64,000 bases of DNA from CAVYPR01 sp963770505 (GTDB lineage Bacteria; Actinomycetota; Acidimicrobiia; Acidimicrobiales; RAAP-2). The notes under the pieces were generated by a model. The model was given only the letters and a program-made list of their open reading frames with translations. It had not been told where the DNA came from and made no database searches. The stretch lies in the NCBI GenBank assembly GCA_963770505.1, contig CAVYPR010000006.1:1-64000 (forward strand). The letters are read 5' to 3'. The first letter of the stretch is position 1, and the number at the start of each line of letters is the position of its first letter. Position numbers and translations under genes: made by a program. This document shows positions 45,598 to 55,037 of the stretch, piece by piece.

Positions 45598-47208
45598 ATG
45601 GTCGACGTAGTCGACACGTCGCCCACCGGTCAGCAGGTGGCCCAGCTCTTGGAGGCGTCACTCTCCCAGACGCCCGACGGCGTCGAGCTGTCCTACCGGG
45701 TGCTCGAGCACTTCGCCGCGCTGCACAAGGTGGCGACGGCATGGATGGTGCTGGAGCCGGCGGTGCTCGGCCCCCAGCTGTTCCTCAGGGGTCGGCAGCC
45801 GGCCACACCGGCGATGGTGGGCGAGTTCCTTTCCCGGCCTCCCGGCATCTACACCTCGCCCGACGTCAGCGACCACACGATCTCGGGAGCGCTGGCCGGC
45901 ACCTGCAACCTGGTGCTCTCCGCCCAGGCCGCGCAGCTGACGGCGACCGTTGACCCCCCCTCGGGGTTGGCCGGCCGGGGGGTGGCCGAGGCCGCGCTGG
46001 CCCGCGCCGCCGCGCAGAGCGCGCGGCACGGATGGCCACACACCTTCGTCCTGCTGGCCACGGCCGAATCGGTCGGAGCCGACCGCTGGGCGGCGTTCTG
46101 CGCTGCGCTGCGCAGGGCGCTGCGCAGCGGCGACGAGGCTGGCGTCATCGGCTCCCGACAGGTGCTGGCCGTGCTGGGCAACGCGGAGACCGACGTGGCC
46201 AGGCCGTTCCTGGGCAGGCTGCGGGCAGCTTTGGAGCTGTCCGATGCAGCCGACGTCGAGTTCGCCATCGCCACCGTGCGTGCCCCCGACGAGAGCGTCG
46301 ACCCCCGGGAGCTCTGGCGGCTCCTGGCCGAGCGGCTGGACGCCCCCGGAGGGGGGACGGCACCGGGGCTCGGGCCCCCGCCCCACGGGCTCTCCGGCCC
46401 GCTCGAGCTCGAGCTCCGGGCGCTTTCCGGTGTGGTCTCGGTGGGGCTCACGGCGGGCCCTACACCGGCCACCGGCACCGACCTCCAGCTCACCGTTGTC
46501 GCCGTCGAGCCCCATAACACACTGCGCCTCGAGGTGACCCGGGTACTCGGCGACCACCTGGCCGGGGCGACCGTCAACATCGTGGCCACGGCCGCACCCG
46601 TCGGGCCGGCCGGGCGGCGGGAACTCGACGAAGGTCGCGGGCCGGCCACACCCGTGCCGTCGGCCCCGGCCCAACCTCCCGCCCGCTCGGCGGACGTGGC
46701 CGTCGTCGGCCCGCCGGCCAACGGCAGCCCCGCTTCGGGCATCCCTTCCTATCGCCCGACCCCCGAGGAGCCGCTCAACGGCAACGGGCGGTCCGCCCAC
46801 TACCAAAGTGACGAGCGGGTCACGCTCCTCACCGTCCGATTCGACCCGGACTCGGGCACGAGCCAGGTGGACCTGGCCTACGGCACAGCCCGGGCGTCGG
46901 GGCGCGCCACCGCAGGCCCTTTGGCCGGCGGGGCCCAGGCCACGCTGGCTGCCCTGGAGGCGCTGGGCCTCGAGGTTCCCTACTACCTCGTGTCGGCCGA
47001 ACGGGCCGCCGGAGTCCTGGGCGAGCCGGTGGTGGTCGTGGTGGCCCCCCGTCGCACCGAGAGCGCCGAGCCGGCCGAGAGCGGACGACGGCAGATGGCC
47101 CGGATCGGCGCGGCCGAAGGGAGCGAACCGGTCGAGGCGGCGAGCCGCGCCACGCTGGCCGCCCTCAACCGCTTCCTCGCCCGGGGGAAGAAGGCGCCAC
47201 CAGCTTGA
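45598..47208 (+). CDS. Protein with degenerate GGDEF-like domain and unrecognised C-terminal domain
   Basis: 536 residues. The N-terminal ~100 look like a sensor module. Residues ~105-245 have the cyclase secondary-structure order (HTFVLLATAES; WAAFCAALRRALRSGDEAGVIG; VLAVLGNAE; VEFAIATVRAPDESVDPRELWRLLAERL) with SRQVL where GGDEF would be, so no catalysis is expected. A short conserved-looking region (LELRALSGVVSVGLTAGP) and a Pro-rich linker follow. The last ~130 residues form a separate alpha/beta domain in which ATLAAL occurs twice (AQATLAALEALGLEV and SRATLAALNRFL), perhaps two half repeats. The GGDEF relation is by pattern. Its stop overlaps the next gene's start, so the two are co-translated. 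Confidence 0.65.
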   Translation: MVDVVDTSPTGQQVAQLLEASLSQTPDGVELSYRVLEHFAALHKVATAWMVLEPAVLGPQLFLRGRQPATPAMVGEFLSRPPGIYTSPDVSDHTISGALAGTCNLVLSAQAAQLTATVDPPSGLAGRGVAEAALARAAAQSARHGWPHTFVLLATAESVGADRWAAFCAALRRALRSGDEAGVIGSRQVLAVLGNAETDVARPFLGRLRAALELSDAADVEFAIATVRAPDESVDPRELWRLLAERLDAPGGGTAPGLGPPPHGLSGPLELELRALSGVVSVGLTAGPTPATGTDLQLTVVAVEPHNTLRLEVTRVLGDHLAGATVNIVATAAPVGPAGRRELDEGRGPATPVPSAPAQPPARSADVAVVGPPANGSPASGIPSYRPTPEEPLNGNGRSAHYQSDERVTLLTVRFDPDSGTSQVDLAYGTARASGRATAGPLAGGAQATLAALEALGLEVPYYLVSAERAAGVLGEPVVVVVAPRRTESAEPAESGRRQMARIGAAEGSEPVEAASRATLAALNRFLARGKKAPPA

Positions 47209-50012
47209 CCGTCGTCCGATCCCCCTACCGCTACGGGGCCTCCTTCGCCGACCGGACGACCGGCCTGAGGTTCGAGGCCCACCACCCAACGGCCCGGCCG
47301 GACCGTTGGGTCGCCTATCTCGAGGGGGCGGCCCGAGAATTCGCCCGCTACGGCCTGGGCGATCTCGTCGACCGGCGGGCCCTCGAACGCGCCGACGGGG
47401 TGCCTCTCTTCTTCGTCGGCGTCGACGCCGACGACCAGGTGGTGGCCGGACTGCGCTGCCACGGCCCCCTGGAGGGTCCGGCGGCCTCCCAGGTGCTGGC
47501 GGAGATGGCCAGCTCACCGGAGGCGGGTGATCACGTCCGCCTGGTGGAGTCGGCCACACCGTACGGCGTCATCGAGACCAAGGGCGCCTGGCGCAAGATG
47601 AGCGGGAGCGGCGACCACCGGGTGGCCAAGGCGCTCTCGCGGTGCTGCGTCCACGCCCTCGAGTGGCTCGGCTCCGAGGTGGCGGTGGCCGGGGTGGCCG
47701 ACCGCATGGAGGAGCTGCTCGCCATCTCGGGCGGACGGATGCTGGGCCACGAGGCCGCGGCCTACCCCGACGAGCGGTACCGCACGATCATGATCGCCTG
47801 GCGCCGCTCTCGCTACGGCCCGCTGGTCACACCGGAGCAGGCCATCCTCTTGCGCGACGAGGCCCGCCAGCTGCGGACCCCTCCCGGGGCGGGGGCCGCC
47901 ACCGGCTGGGTGCCCGTGGTGCTCGACGTCACGAGGCGGCCGGACCGCCAGATCCTGGCCAACTTGCGCGCCGACCCGGGCGTGGACGTCGTCGACGGTC
48001 TCGCCGCCCAGCGGGCCGAGCTCTTCCGGCTCCTGCCCAGCCCCGACCCGGCCCTGCTCGAGGAGGACCCCCGGTACGTCTACTACCCGTGGCGCCGGAC
48101 CGTCGTGCGCATGCTCGGGCCGCGCGCCTACCCCGTGGTCCGGCTCGACCGGAACCGCAACCGCATCACCCGACAGGAGCAAGACCGGCTGCGGAGCCGC
48201 CGGGTGGGCGTGGTCGGGCTGAGCGCCGGCCACTCGGCCGCCACCACCATCGCCCTGGAGGGGATCTGCGGCGAGCTGCGCCTCGCCGACTTCGACGACG
48301 TCGAGCTCTCCAACCTGAACCGCCTGCCGGCGACCGTGCTCGACTGCGGGGTGAACAAGGCTGTGGTGGCCGCACGCCGTATCGCCGAGATCGACCCCTA
48401 CCTTCCCGTCCGGATCGTCCCCGAGGGGCTGCACGCCGGCAACGTGGAGGAGTTCGTGGCCGGGCTCGACGTCCTGGTCGAAGAGTGCGACGACATCGCC
48501 ATGAAGGCCCTGGTGCGCGAGGTGGCCCGCCACCACGGCGTCCCGGTCGTCATGGACACCAGTGACCGCGGCCTGCTCGACGTCGAGCGGTTCGACCAAG
48601 AGCCCGAGCGGCCGATCTTCCACGGCCTGCTCTCGGGGGTGACCGCCGGCGAGATGGGCGCCCTGTCCACGCTGGAGAAGATCCCCCACGTGCTCCGCCT
48701 GGTCGACCCCGCCCGGGCCTCGGCCCGCGGCGCGGCCTCGCTCGCCGAGATCGGCCAGACCCTCTCGACCTGGCCCCAACTAGCCTCAGACGTCACCTTG
48801 GGCGGGGCCTCGGTGGCCACCACCGTCCGGCGCCTGGGCACCGGCGAGCCGGTGCCCTCGGGCCGCGTCCGGGTCGACGTCGAAGCGCTGCTGGAGGCCA
48901 TGGAGACCCCCGAGCTCCCGACGGAGGGCGACTGGCCCGATCCGATCCCGCCGCCGCCGCCCGAGGACCCCGTCGGCGCCGTGGTCCACGCCGCCACCCG
49001 TGCCCCCTCGGGCGGGAACGCCCAGCCGTGGCGGTTCAAGCTCGCCGGCGACGTCCTCTCCTTCGAGCTGGACCGGTCGAAGACCTCGTTCATGGATGTG
49101 CGGTGGCGGGGCAGCTATGTGGCCCTGGGCGCCGCGCTGTTCAACGCCCGGGTGGCCGCCTCGGCCCTCGGACGACTGGGGCCGGTTGAGCTCTTCCCCG
49201 AGGGACCGGGCTCCGATGTCGTGGCCCAGCTGACGCTGGTGGGCGGGTCGGACCCCGCGCTGACCGAGCTCTACCCCGCCGTCCTCGACCGGTGCGCCAA
49301 CCGCCAGAAGGGCGTGCCGGGTCCGGTCGACATCTCGGTCGCGGCCCGCCTGGCCGAGGCGACCCGCACCGAGGGCGGGCTGCTGCACCTGGTGACCGAC
49401 CACGACCGGCTGCAGGAGTGCGCCGAGATCCTGGGCGACACCGAGCGCATCCGCTTCCTCGTCTCCCACCTCCACCGCGAGATGGTCGGTGAGCTGCGCT
49501 TCGCCGGCGAGGATGTGAGCACCGGCATCGACGTCCGCTCGCTGGAGCTGGGAAAGGCCGACCAGGCCACCTTGGAGGTGATCCGGCGAGAGGACGTGAT
49601 GGCGCTCCTCTCGAGCTGGGACGGCGGGAAGGTGCTCGGCAACAACGCCCGGGGGGCCGTCCTGTCCAGCTCGGCCCTGGCCGTGGTCACGGTGGGCGAC
49701 GCCAGCCCGGCCGCCTACGTGAGGGGCGGCGCCGCCGTCGAGCGGCTCTGGGTCGAGGCTCAGCGGGCCGGGCTGGCCGTCCAGCCGGTGTCGCCGGTCT
49801 TCGTCTTCGCCGTCCAGCAGGCCGACTTCGACGCACTGGGCGGGGAAGGGAGGGCCGACGAGCTGCGGGCCCTGTCCCGTCGGTTCCGCAAGGTGGTCGA
49901 CATCCCCGACACGACAGAGATGGCGCTGGTGGTGCGACTCAGCCACGCGCCCCCTCCCTCGGTGCGCAGCCTCCGGCTCCCCGCAGAAGACGTCCTGCGC
50001 CGCTGCTCCTGA
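47205..50012 (+). CDS. GNAT-like / ThiF-E1 / nitroreductase fusion (Rv1355c-like)
   Basis: 935 residues; TTG start at 47205 overlapping the upstream stop (TTGA). Three parts. First, ~1-205, an acyltransferase-like region (LFFVGVDADDQVVAGLRC, AKALSRCCVHALEWLGSE, AISGGRMLGHEAAAYPDERY). Second, ~300-540, an E1/ThiF adenylyltransferase domain (RVGVVGLSAGHSAATTIAL nucleotide loop, LADFDDVELSNLNRLP, DVLVEECDDIAMKALVRE). Third, ~590-900, a nitroreductase-like flavin domain (VHAATRAPSGGNAQPWRFKL). Mycobacterium tuberculosis Rv1355c (MoeY) combines the last two and lies beside the c-di-GMP enzyme Rv1354c; here too a GGDEF-EAL gene follows directly. Substrate and reaction are unknown. The first domain assignment is less certain. 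Confidence 0.8.
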   Translation: MTVVRSPYRYGASFADRTTGLRFEAHHPTARPDRWVAYLEGAAREFARYGLGDLVDRRALERADGVPLFFVGVDADDQVVAGLRCHGPLEGPAASQVLAEMASSPEAGDHVRLVESATPYGVIETKGAWRKMSGSGDHRVAKALSRCCVHALEWLGSEVAVAGVADRMEELLAISGGRMLGHEAAAYPDERYRTIMIAWRRSRYGPLVTPEQAILLRDEARQLRTPPGAGAATGWVPVVLDVTRRPDRQILANLRADPGVDVVDGLAAQRAELFRLLPSPDPALLEEDPRYVYYPWRRTVVRMLGPRAYPVVRLDRNRNRITRQEQDRLRSRRVGVVGLSAGHSAATTIALEGICGELRLADFDDVELSNLNRLPATVLDCGVNKAVVAARRIAEIDPYLPVRIVPEGLHAGNVEEFVAGLDVLVEECDDIAMKALVREVARHHGVPVVMDTSDRGLLDVERFDQEPERPIFHGLLSGVTAGEMGALSTLEKIPHVLRLVDPARASARGAASLAEIGQTLSTWPQLASDVTLGGASVATTVRRLGTGEPVPSGRVRVDVEALLEAMETPELPTEGDWPDPIPPPPPEDPVGAVVHAATRAPSGGNAQPWRFKLAGDVLSFELDRSKTSFMDVRWRGSYVALGAALFNARVAASALGRLGPVELFPEGPGSDVVAQLTLVGGSDPALTELYPAVLDRCANRQKGVPGPVDISVAARLAEATRTEGGLLHLVTDHDRLQECAEILGDTERIRFLVSHLHREMVGELRFAGEDVSTGIDVRSLELGKADQATLEVIRREDVMALLSSWDGGKVLGNNARGAVLSSSALAVVTVGDASPAAYVRGGAAVERLWVEAQRAGLAVQPVSPVFVFAVQQADFDALGGEGRADELRALSRRFRKVVDIPDTTEMALVVRLSHAPPPSVRSLRLPAEDVLRRCS

Positions 50013-50096
50013 CGCCGCTGCTGGCGACGGCTCCTTGGTTCGGGCCCGCCCGCGCACTACCATGGCCGTGGGGAGTATTCGCGAGGTCTGTGCGCG

Positions 50097-52418
50097 ATGG
50101 ATGGGGACATGGTTACTGAGCGAACTGTCGGTGACGACCACATCGGGAACGTCCTTGCCGGGGTGATCCGCCTCGTGCCCGGGGCGGTGGGCGCGTCGTT
50201 CGTCCCCAAGCACTCCTACGACTCCGCCGTCATCTGGTCCAACCTGGGCCACACCGAGGTGGGCACGGCCCTGGGCAACGTGGTGGCGGCACGCCTCGCC
50301 GACGACGGCCCCTGGGGCAACTGCGGGGGGCACGGCCCCGAGGGCCCCTGGTCCGGGTGGATCGAGCCGGTGCTGGCCTACGACGGCGACGGCCGGCCCG
50401 TGACAGGGGCCGACGCCACCCGCAAGCCGGTGGGCGCCCTGGCCGTGGTCCGCCCCGGCCACGGCCACCCCTTCACCGATGCCGAGCAGGAGACGGTGCG
50501 GCTCTTCGCCCGCCTGTGCGCCGGAGCCAGCCACACCACAGGCACCACAGAGCAGCGCACCTACCAGCGCCGCCTCGACGACCTGGTCTCCCAGATCAGC
50601 GAGCGGCTGATGTCGACCACACTGCCGACGATGCGCGAGGACCTCGAGTGGACGGTCGAGACGCTCTGCAAGTTCCTCGGCGCCGACGCCGCCTTCCTCC
50701 GGCGCAACGACCACGCCGCCGGCCTCAGCGTGCTCATGGCCGAGTACCCCAGGCGCGGGGTGGACCCGGCCACCGACCCACTGGGCTCGGTGCCCTTCGA
50801 CTCCGACCCGGTCTTCGCCGCCACCCGCGACCTGAAGGTGCCGATCATCATCCAGAACCTGGCGGAGGAGGACGAGCGTTACGCAGACCGGATCAAAGAG
50901 GGCACCGGTGGCATCGTCGGCTTCACCGGGGCCGGGGTACCCCTGGTGCACGCCGGCATCACCGAGGGCTGCCTGGCCTTCATCTACCTGTCGGACATCG
51001 ACTGGTCCGAGCACGAGATCAACGCCCTGCGGGCGGTGGCCGCCCTCCTCGTCCAACTCGTCTACCGCGTCGACGCCGAGGAGCGGCTGCGCCACAACGC
51101 CCTCACCGACGACCTGACCGGCCTGGCCAACCGCCGGTCGCTCCTGGCCGAGGTCTCCACCCGGGCCCGCAGCGCCAACCAGCCCCTGGCCCTCCTGTTC
51201 GTCGACCTCGACCGGTTCAAGATCATGAACGACCACCTGGGCCACCGGGCCGGCGACCGCGTCCTGCAGGTGATCGGCGACCGCATCCGCACCTCGCTGC
51301 GGCCCACGGACTTCGCGGCCCGCCTGGGCGGCGACGAGTTCGTGGTCCTGTTGGACGACTCCGGCGGCGTGCTCGGGGCGGTGGCCGCGGCCAACCGGCT
51401 GCTCGAGGTGATCTCGCGCCCCATCGACGTCGGCGGCCAGCTGGTGGCCCACTCGGGCAGCGTGGGCATCGCCGTCAGCGAGGACCCCAACGTGAACGGC
51501 GAGGACCTCCTCGGCCAGGCCGACATCGCCCTGTACGCGGCCAAGTCCCAGGGGCGCAACCAGACCGTGGTCTTCGACCACCACCTCGAGGCGAACGTGG
51601 CCGAGCGGTCGAGCATCGAGCTCCTCTTGCGCAAGGCCCTCAACGAGAACGCCTTCCGGGTCCTCTACCAGCCCGAGTTCGACCTCGACACCGGCCGGAT
51701 GCTGGCCGTCGAGGCGCTGGTCCGCTGGGAGCGCGAGGGCCACGGCCTGGTGGCGGCGACCGACTTCGTGCCGGTGGCCGAGGAAACCCACCTCATCATG
51801 GACATCGACCGGTGGGTCCTCGAAGAGGCGTGCATGCAGCTCGCCCGCTGGCGCCGTTCCCACCCCCACCTCGACCTCATCATGCGGGTGAACATCTCCC
51901 CCGCCCAATTCGCCGTGGCCGGGATCGTCCAGGCGGTGGCCGACACCCTGCGCCGCTCCGGCCTCCCTCCCGAGACCCTGTGCCTGGAGATCACCGAGCA
52001 GGCCATGATCGCCGACGTCAGCGAGGCCGTGCGGCTCCTCAACGACGTGCGGGCCATGGGCGTGAAGCTGGCCATCGACGACTTCGGGACCGGCTACAGC
52101 TCGATGATCCAGCTGAAGAACCTGCCCATCGACGTGCTCAAGATCGACCGGGTCTTCGTCGACGGCCTGGCCACAGACCCCACCGACCGGGCCATCGTCG
52201 ACACCATCATCCGCCTGGCCGACGCCTTCCAGATCGAGGTGGTGGCCGAGGGGGTGGAGACCGCCGCCGACCTGCGGGCCCTCAAGGACCTCGGGTGCCG
52301 GCGGGCCCAGGGCTACCTGCTCTCCCGCCCCAAGACGCCGGCCGACCTCGAGCCGTTGTTCGGGGGCATCGACCTGTCGACCGTCGGGGCCGCCACCGAG
52401 CCGGTGGCCCCGGCCTGA
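50097..52418 (+). CDS. GAF-GAF-GGDEF-EAL cyclic di-GMP enzyme
   Basis: 773 residues. Two N-terminal GAF-like regions (~10-145 and ~160-325; RLMSTTLPTMREDLEWTVETL, FIYLSDIDWSEHEINALRAVAALL). The GGDEF domain (~340-500) is intact: DDLTGLANRRSLL, LLFVDLDRFKIMNDHLGHR, ARLGGDEFVVLL. The EAL domain (~515-760) is intact: VLYQPEFDLDTGRMLAVEALVRW, MRVNISPAQF, LEITEQAMI, AIDDFGTGYSSM, LKIDRVFVDGL, VVAEGVET. It can in principle both make and degrade cyclic di-GMP. This domain order matches Rv1354c of M. tuberculosis, which also neighbours an Rv1355c-type gene. Start at 50097 or the ATG at 50109. Confidence 0.94.
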   Translation: MDGDMVTERTVGDDHIGNVLAGVIRLVPGAVGASFVPKHSYDSAVIWSNLGHTEVGTALGNVVAARLADDGPWGNCGGHGPEGPWSGWIEPVLAYDGDGRPVTGADATRKPVGALAVVRPGHGHPFTDAEQETVRLFARLCAGASHTTGTTEQRTYQRRLDDLVSQISERLMSTTLPTMREDLEWTVETLCKFLGADAAFLRRNDHAAGLSVLMAEYPRRGVDPATDPLGSVPFDSDPVFAATRDLKVPIIIQNLAEEDERYADRIKEGTGGIVGFTGAGVPLVHAGITEGCLAFIYLSDIDWSEHEINALRAVAALLVQLVYRVDAEERLRHNALTDDLTGLANRRSLLAEVSTRARSANQPLALLFVDLDRFKIMNDHLGHRAGDRVLQVIGDRIRTSLRPTDFAARLGGDEFVVLLDDSGGVLGAVAAANRLLEVISRPIDVGGQLVAHSGSVGIAVSEDPNVNGEDLLGQADIALYAAKSQGRNQTVVFDHHLEANVAERSSIELLLRKALNENAFRVLYQPEFDLDTGRMLAVEALVRWEREGHGLVAATDFVPVAEETHLIMDIDRWVLEEACMQLARWRRSHPHLDLIMRVNISPAQFAVAGIVQAVADTLRRSGLPPETLCLEITEQAMIADVSEAVRLLNDVRAMGVKLAIDDFGTGYSSMIQLKNLPIDVLKIDRVFVDGLATDPTDRAIVDTIIRLADAFQIEVVAEGVETAADLRALKDLGCRRAQGYLLSRPKTPADLEPLFGGIDLSTVGAATEPVAPA

Positions 52419-52431
52419 ATCCGGTCCGCCC

Positions 52432-53499
52432 CTAGCGCACGACCCGGTGGGCCGCCCGGCGGCGGTGCCGCTCGAAGGCCAGTCGCACCAGGGTGTCGAG
52501 CAGGCGGGCCGGCGGCAGGCCGCTCACCTCCCAGAGCTTGGGGTACATCGAGATCGGCGTGAAGCCCGGGATGGTGTTCACCTCGTTCACCAAGAAGCGC
52601 CCGCCGGCGTAGAAGAAGTCGACCCGGGCCATCCCCTCCACCCGCAGGGCGGCGTAGGCGCGAACGGCCGTCTCCTGCACCTGGGCGACCTCCGCCTCCC
52701 CCAGGGGCGCGGGGATCTGGAGCTTGGCCCGGTCGTTCAGGTACTTGTCCTCGTAGTCGTAGAAGCCCTCGGCCGGGACGATCTCCCCGGGCAACGAGGC
52801 CCGCGGGGACTCGTTGCCGAGCACCGCCACCTCGATCTCCCGGCCGACGACGGCGGCCTCAAGGACGACCACGTCGTCGTAGGTCCCGGCCAGGGCGACC
52901 GCCCCCTCCAACCCCGCCCGGTCGGTGACCCGGGTGATCCCGATGGACGAGCCGAGGTTGGCCGGCTTCACGAAGATCGGGTACCCGAGATCGGCCCCGG
53001 CGCTCTCGAGGAACGCCGCAGTCACCAGGTCGAGCCGGCGGGTGAGCCAGCGGCCCTGGGGGACGCCGTGGTGGTCGAGGACCTCCTTGGCCGCCGCCTT
53101 GTCCATGCACAGGGCCGAGGCCAGCACCCCGGCCCCCACGTAGGGAAGCCGCAGCACCTCGAGCAGCCCCTGGACGGTCCCGTCCTCGCCCATGGTCCCG
53201 TGCAGCAGCGGGAAGACGACCGTCTCCCTCCCGTCGCCGGCCTCGAGCAGGGCACCGACCTCCCGCCGGTCGCCGGCCGGGGCCAGGTCCGGTGAGGGCA
53301 GGGTGCCGTCGCCCTCGGCGATCCCCTCCACCAACCGCCGAGCGTCGACCCAGCGACCCTCGCGGGTGATGCCGACCGGGACCACCTCGTAGCGCTGCGG
53401 GTCGAGCTCGGAGATGACGAAGCGGGCCGAGATGCACGAGATGTCGTGCTCGGCCGACCGCCCGCCGTAGAGGACCACCACTCGGGTCGGGGGGGCCAC
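52432..53499 (-). CDS. ddl: D-alanine--D-alanine ligase
   Basis: 355 residues, GTG start at 53499. VVVLYGGRSAEHDISCISA is the standard opening. ATP-grasp motifs: VFPLLHGTMGEDGTVQGLLEVL, YVGAGVLASALCMDKAAAKEVL, YPIFVKPANLGSSIGITRV, VLEAAVVGREIEVAVLGNE, MARVDFFYAGGRFLVNEVNTIPGFTPISMYP. It joins two D-Ala in the cytoplasm for the peptidoglycan stem peptide. The next gene, diverging 37 bp away, is murF, which uses the product. Confidence 0.96.
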   Translation of the reverse strand: MAPPTRVVVLYGGRSAEHDISCISARFVISELDPQRYEVVPVGITREGRWVDARRLVEGIAEGDGTLPSPDLAPAGDRREVGALLEAGDGRETVVFPLLHGTMGEDGTVQGLLEVLRLPYVGAGVLASALCMDKAAAKEVLDHHGVPQGRWLTRRLDLVTAAFLESAGADLGYPIFVKPANLGSSIGITRVTDRAGLEGAVALAGTYDDVVVLEAAVVGREIEVAVLGNESPRASLPGEIVPAEGFYDYEDKYLNDRAKLQIPAPLGEAEVAQVQETAVRAYAALRVEGMARVDFFYAGGRFLVNEVNTIPGFTPISMYPKLWEVSGLPPARLLDTLVRLAFERHRRRAAHRVVR

Positions 53500-53536
53500 C
53501 GCACGATCCTAACTCCCGGCCCGCCGATCGGGCCGT

Positions 53537-54871
53537 ATGGGAACATGGGCCATGCGCTTCACCGCCGCCGGTCTGGCCGCCGCGGCGGGTGGGAGGCTCG
53601 TCGGGCCCGACGTCGACGTCGACGGGGTGGCCGTCGACAGCCGGACGCTCGCGTCCGGGCAACTGTTCGTGCCCCTGGTCGCCGAGCGCGACGGCCACCG
53701 GTTCATCGCCGAGGCCGTGGCGGCCGGGGCCCCGGCCTACCTCACCGCCGGACCGACGGTGGAGGGGGCGACGGCCATCGTGGTGGGCGACACCGGCACG
53801 GCCCTCTTGGCCCTGGGCCGGGCCGCCCGGGACCGGCTCGGTGACCGGGTGGTCGGGATCACCGGCTCGGTCGGCAAGACCACGGTCAAGGAGCTGGTCG
53901 CCGGGGCCCTGTCGACCACCTTCCGCACCTGCTCGAGCCCGCTCTCCTACAACAACGAGATCGGCGTCCCCCTCACCCTGGCCAACGCCGTGGAGTCGAC
54001 CGAGGCCACGGTGGTGGAGATGGGGGCCCGGGGGCCCGGCCACATCCGCACCCTGTGCGCCGTCGCCCGGCCCACCATCGCCGTGGTGACCCGTGTGGGC
54101 CTCGCCCACCTCGAGCAGTTCGAGAGCGTCGACGGGGTGGCCCGGGCCAAGGCCGAGCTGGTCGAGTCCCTCCCGGGCTCGGGCACCGCCGTCCTCAACG
54201 CCGACGACGAGCGGGTGGCGGCCATGGCCTCTCGCACCGCCGCCCGGGTGGTCCTCTTCGGCCGCTCGAAACGGGCCGAGGTGCGGGCCGAGGGGGTGGT
54301 GCTCGACGCCCTGGCCCGGGCCACCTTCGTGCTCGTCACCCCCGCCGGCTCGGCCGAGGTGACCATGGCGCTCCACGGCGAGCACCAGGTGTCCAACGCC
54401 CTGGCCGCCGCCGGGGCGGCGCTGGCCGCCGGGGTCGCCGTAGGGGCCGTGGCCGAGGGGCTCTCTGCGGTGGGGCCGCCGCGCTGGCGGATGAGCGTCC
54501 AGCCGCTCTCGGGGGGGGCGGTCCTGGTGAATGACGCCTACAACGCCAACCCGACCTCCACCCGGGCGGCCCTCGAGTCGCTGGCGGCGATGGAGGGGTC
54601 CCGCCGCATCGCCGTTCTCGGGGAGATGGCCGAGCTGGGGGCGGCGTCGGGGGCCGGTCACCGGGAGGTGGCCGAGCTGGCGGGCTCGCTCGGCATCGAG
54701 CTCGTCGCCTACCGCACCCCCGCCTACGGCCTCCCCCCCGTCGACGGCGCGCCCGCGCTGGTGGCGCGGCTGGGTCCGTGGCGGCCGGGCGACGTGGTGC
54801 TGGTGAAGGGGAGCCGCGCCGCGGGGATGGAGACGCTCGTGGACGACCTCCTCGGTGCGCCCGGCGGGTGA
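53537..54871 (+). CDS. murF: UDP-N-acetylmuramoyl-tripeptide--D-alanyl-D-alanine ligase
   Basis: 444 residues from the ATG at 53537; an ATG at 53552 (MRFTAAGLAA) is an equally likely start. N-terminal substrate domain (VAVDSRTLASGQLFVPL), ATP-binding GITGSVGKTTVKELVAGAL, NNEIGVPLTLAN, VVEMGARGPGHI, NADDERVAAMA, then the C-terminal domain (NDAYNANPTSTRAALESLA, RIAVLGEMAELG, VLVKGSRAAGMETLVDDLL). It adds D-Ala-D-Ala to the cell-wall precursor. Unusual in standing apart from a mur/dcw cluster; divergent from ddl. Confidence 0.95.
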   Translation: MGTWAMRFTAAGLAAAAGGRLVGPDVDVDGVAVDSRTLASGQLFVPLVAERDGHRFIAEAVAAGAPAYLTAGPTVEGATAIVVGDTGTALLALGRAARDRLGDRVVGITGSVGKTTVKELVAGALSTTFRTCSSPLSYNNEIGVPLTLANAVESTEATVVEMGARGPGHIRTLCAVARPTIAVVTRVGLAHLEQFESVDGVARAKAELVESLPGSGTAVLNADDERVAAMASRTAARVVLFGRSKRAEVRAEGVVLDALARATFVLVTPAGSAEVTMALHGEHQVSNALAAAGAALAAGVAVGAVAEGLSAVGPPRWRMSVQPLSGGAVLVNDAYNANPTSTRAALESLAAMEGSRRIAVLGEMAELGAASGAGHREVAELAGSLGIELVAYRTPAYGLPPVDGAPALVARLGPWRPGDVVLVKGSRAAGMETLVDDLLGAPGG

Positions 54872-55037
54872 CGACCGGACCGCGGGCGGGCGACACCCGA
54901 GAAACCCCGAGAAAACAGGAGATTGCCACTTCCGCCGGAGGTCGCCGACTGTCACAATCGACGGTGGACAGCGACACGGTTGACGGTTCCGTGAGATGGC
55001 CGGTTGGACGTTGCTTCGGCAGGGAAAGTGAGCGGTC

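Noticed and set aside
48786..51908. 1,040-codon minus-strand frame opposite the ThiF fusion and GGDEF-EAL genes
   Set aside because: It spans two real plus-strand genes and has antisense-type composition (HDGV, GQAG runs).
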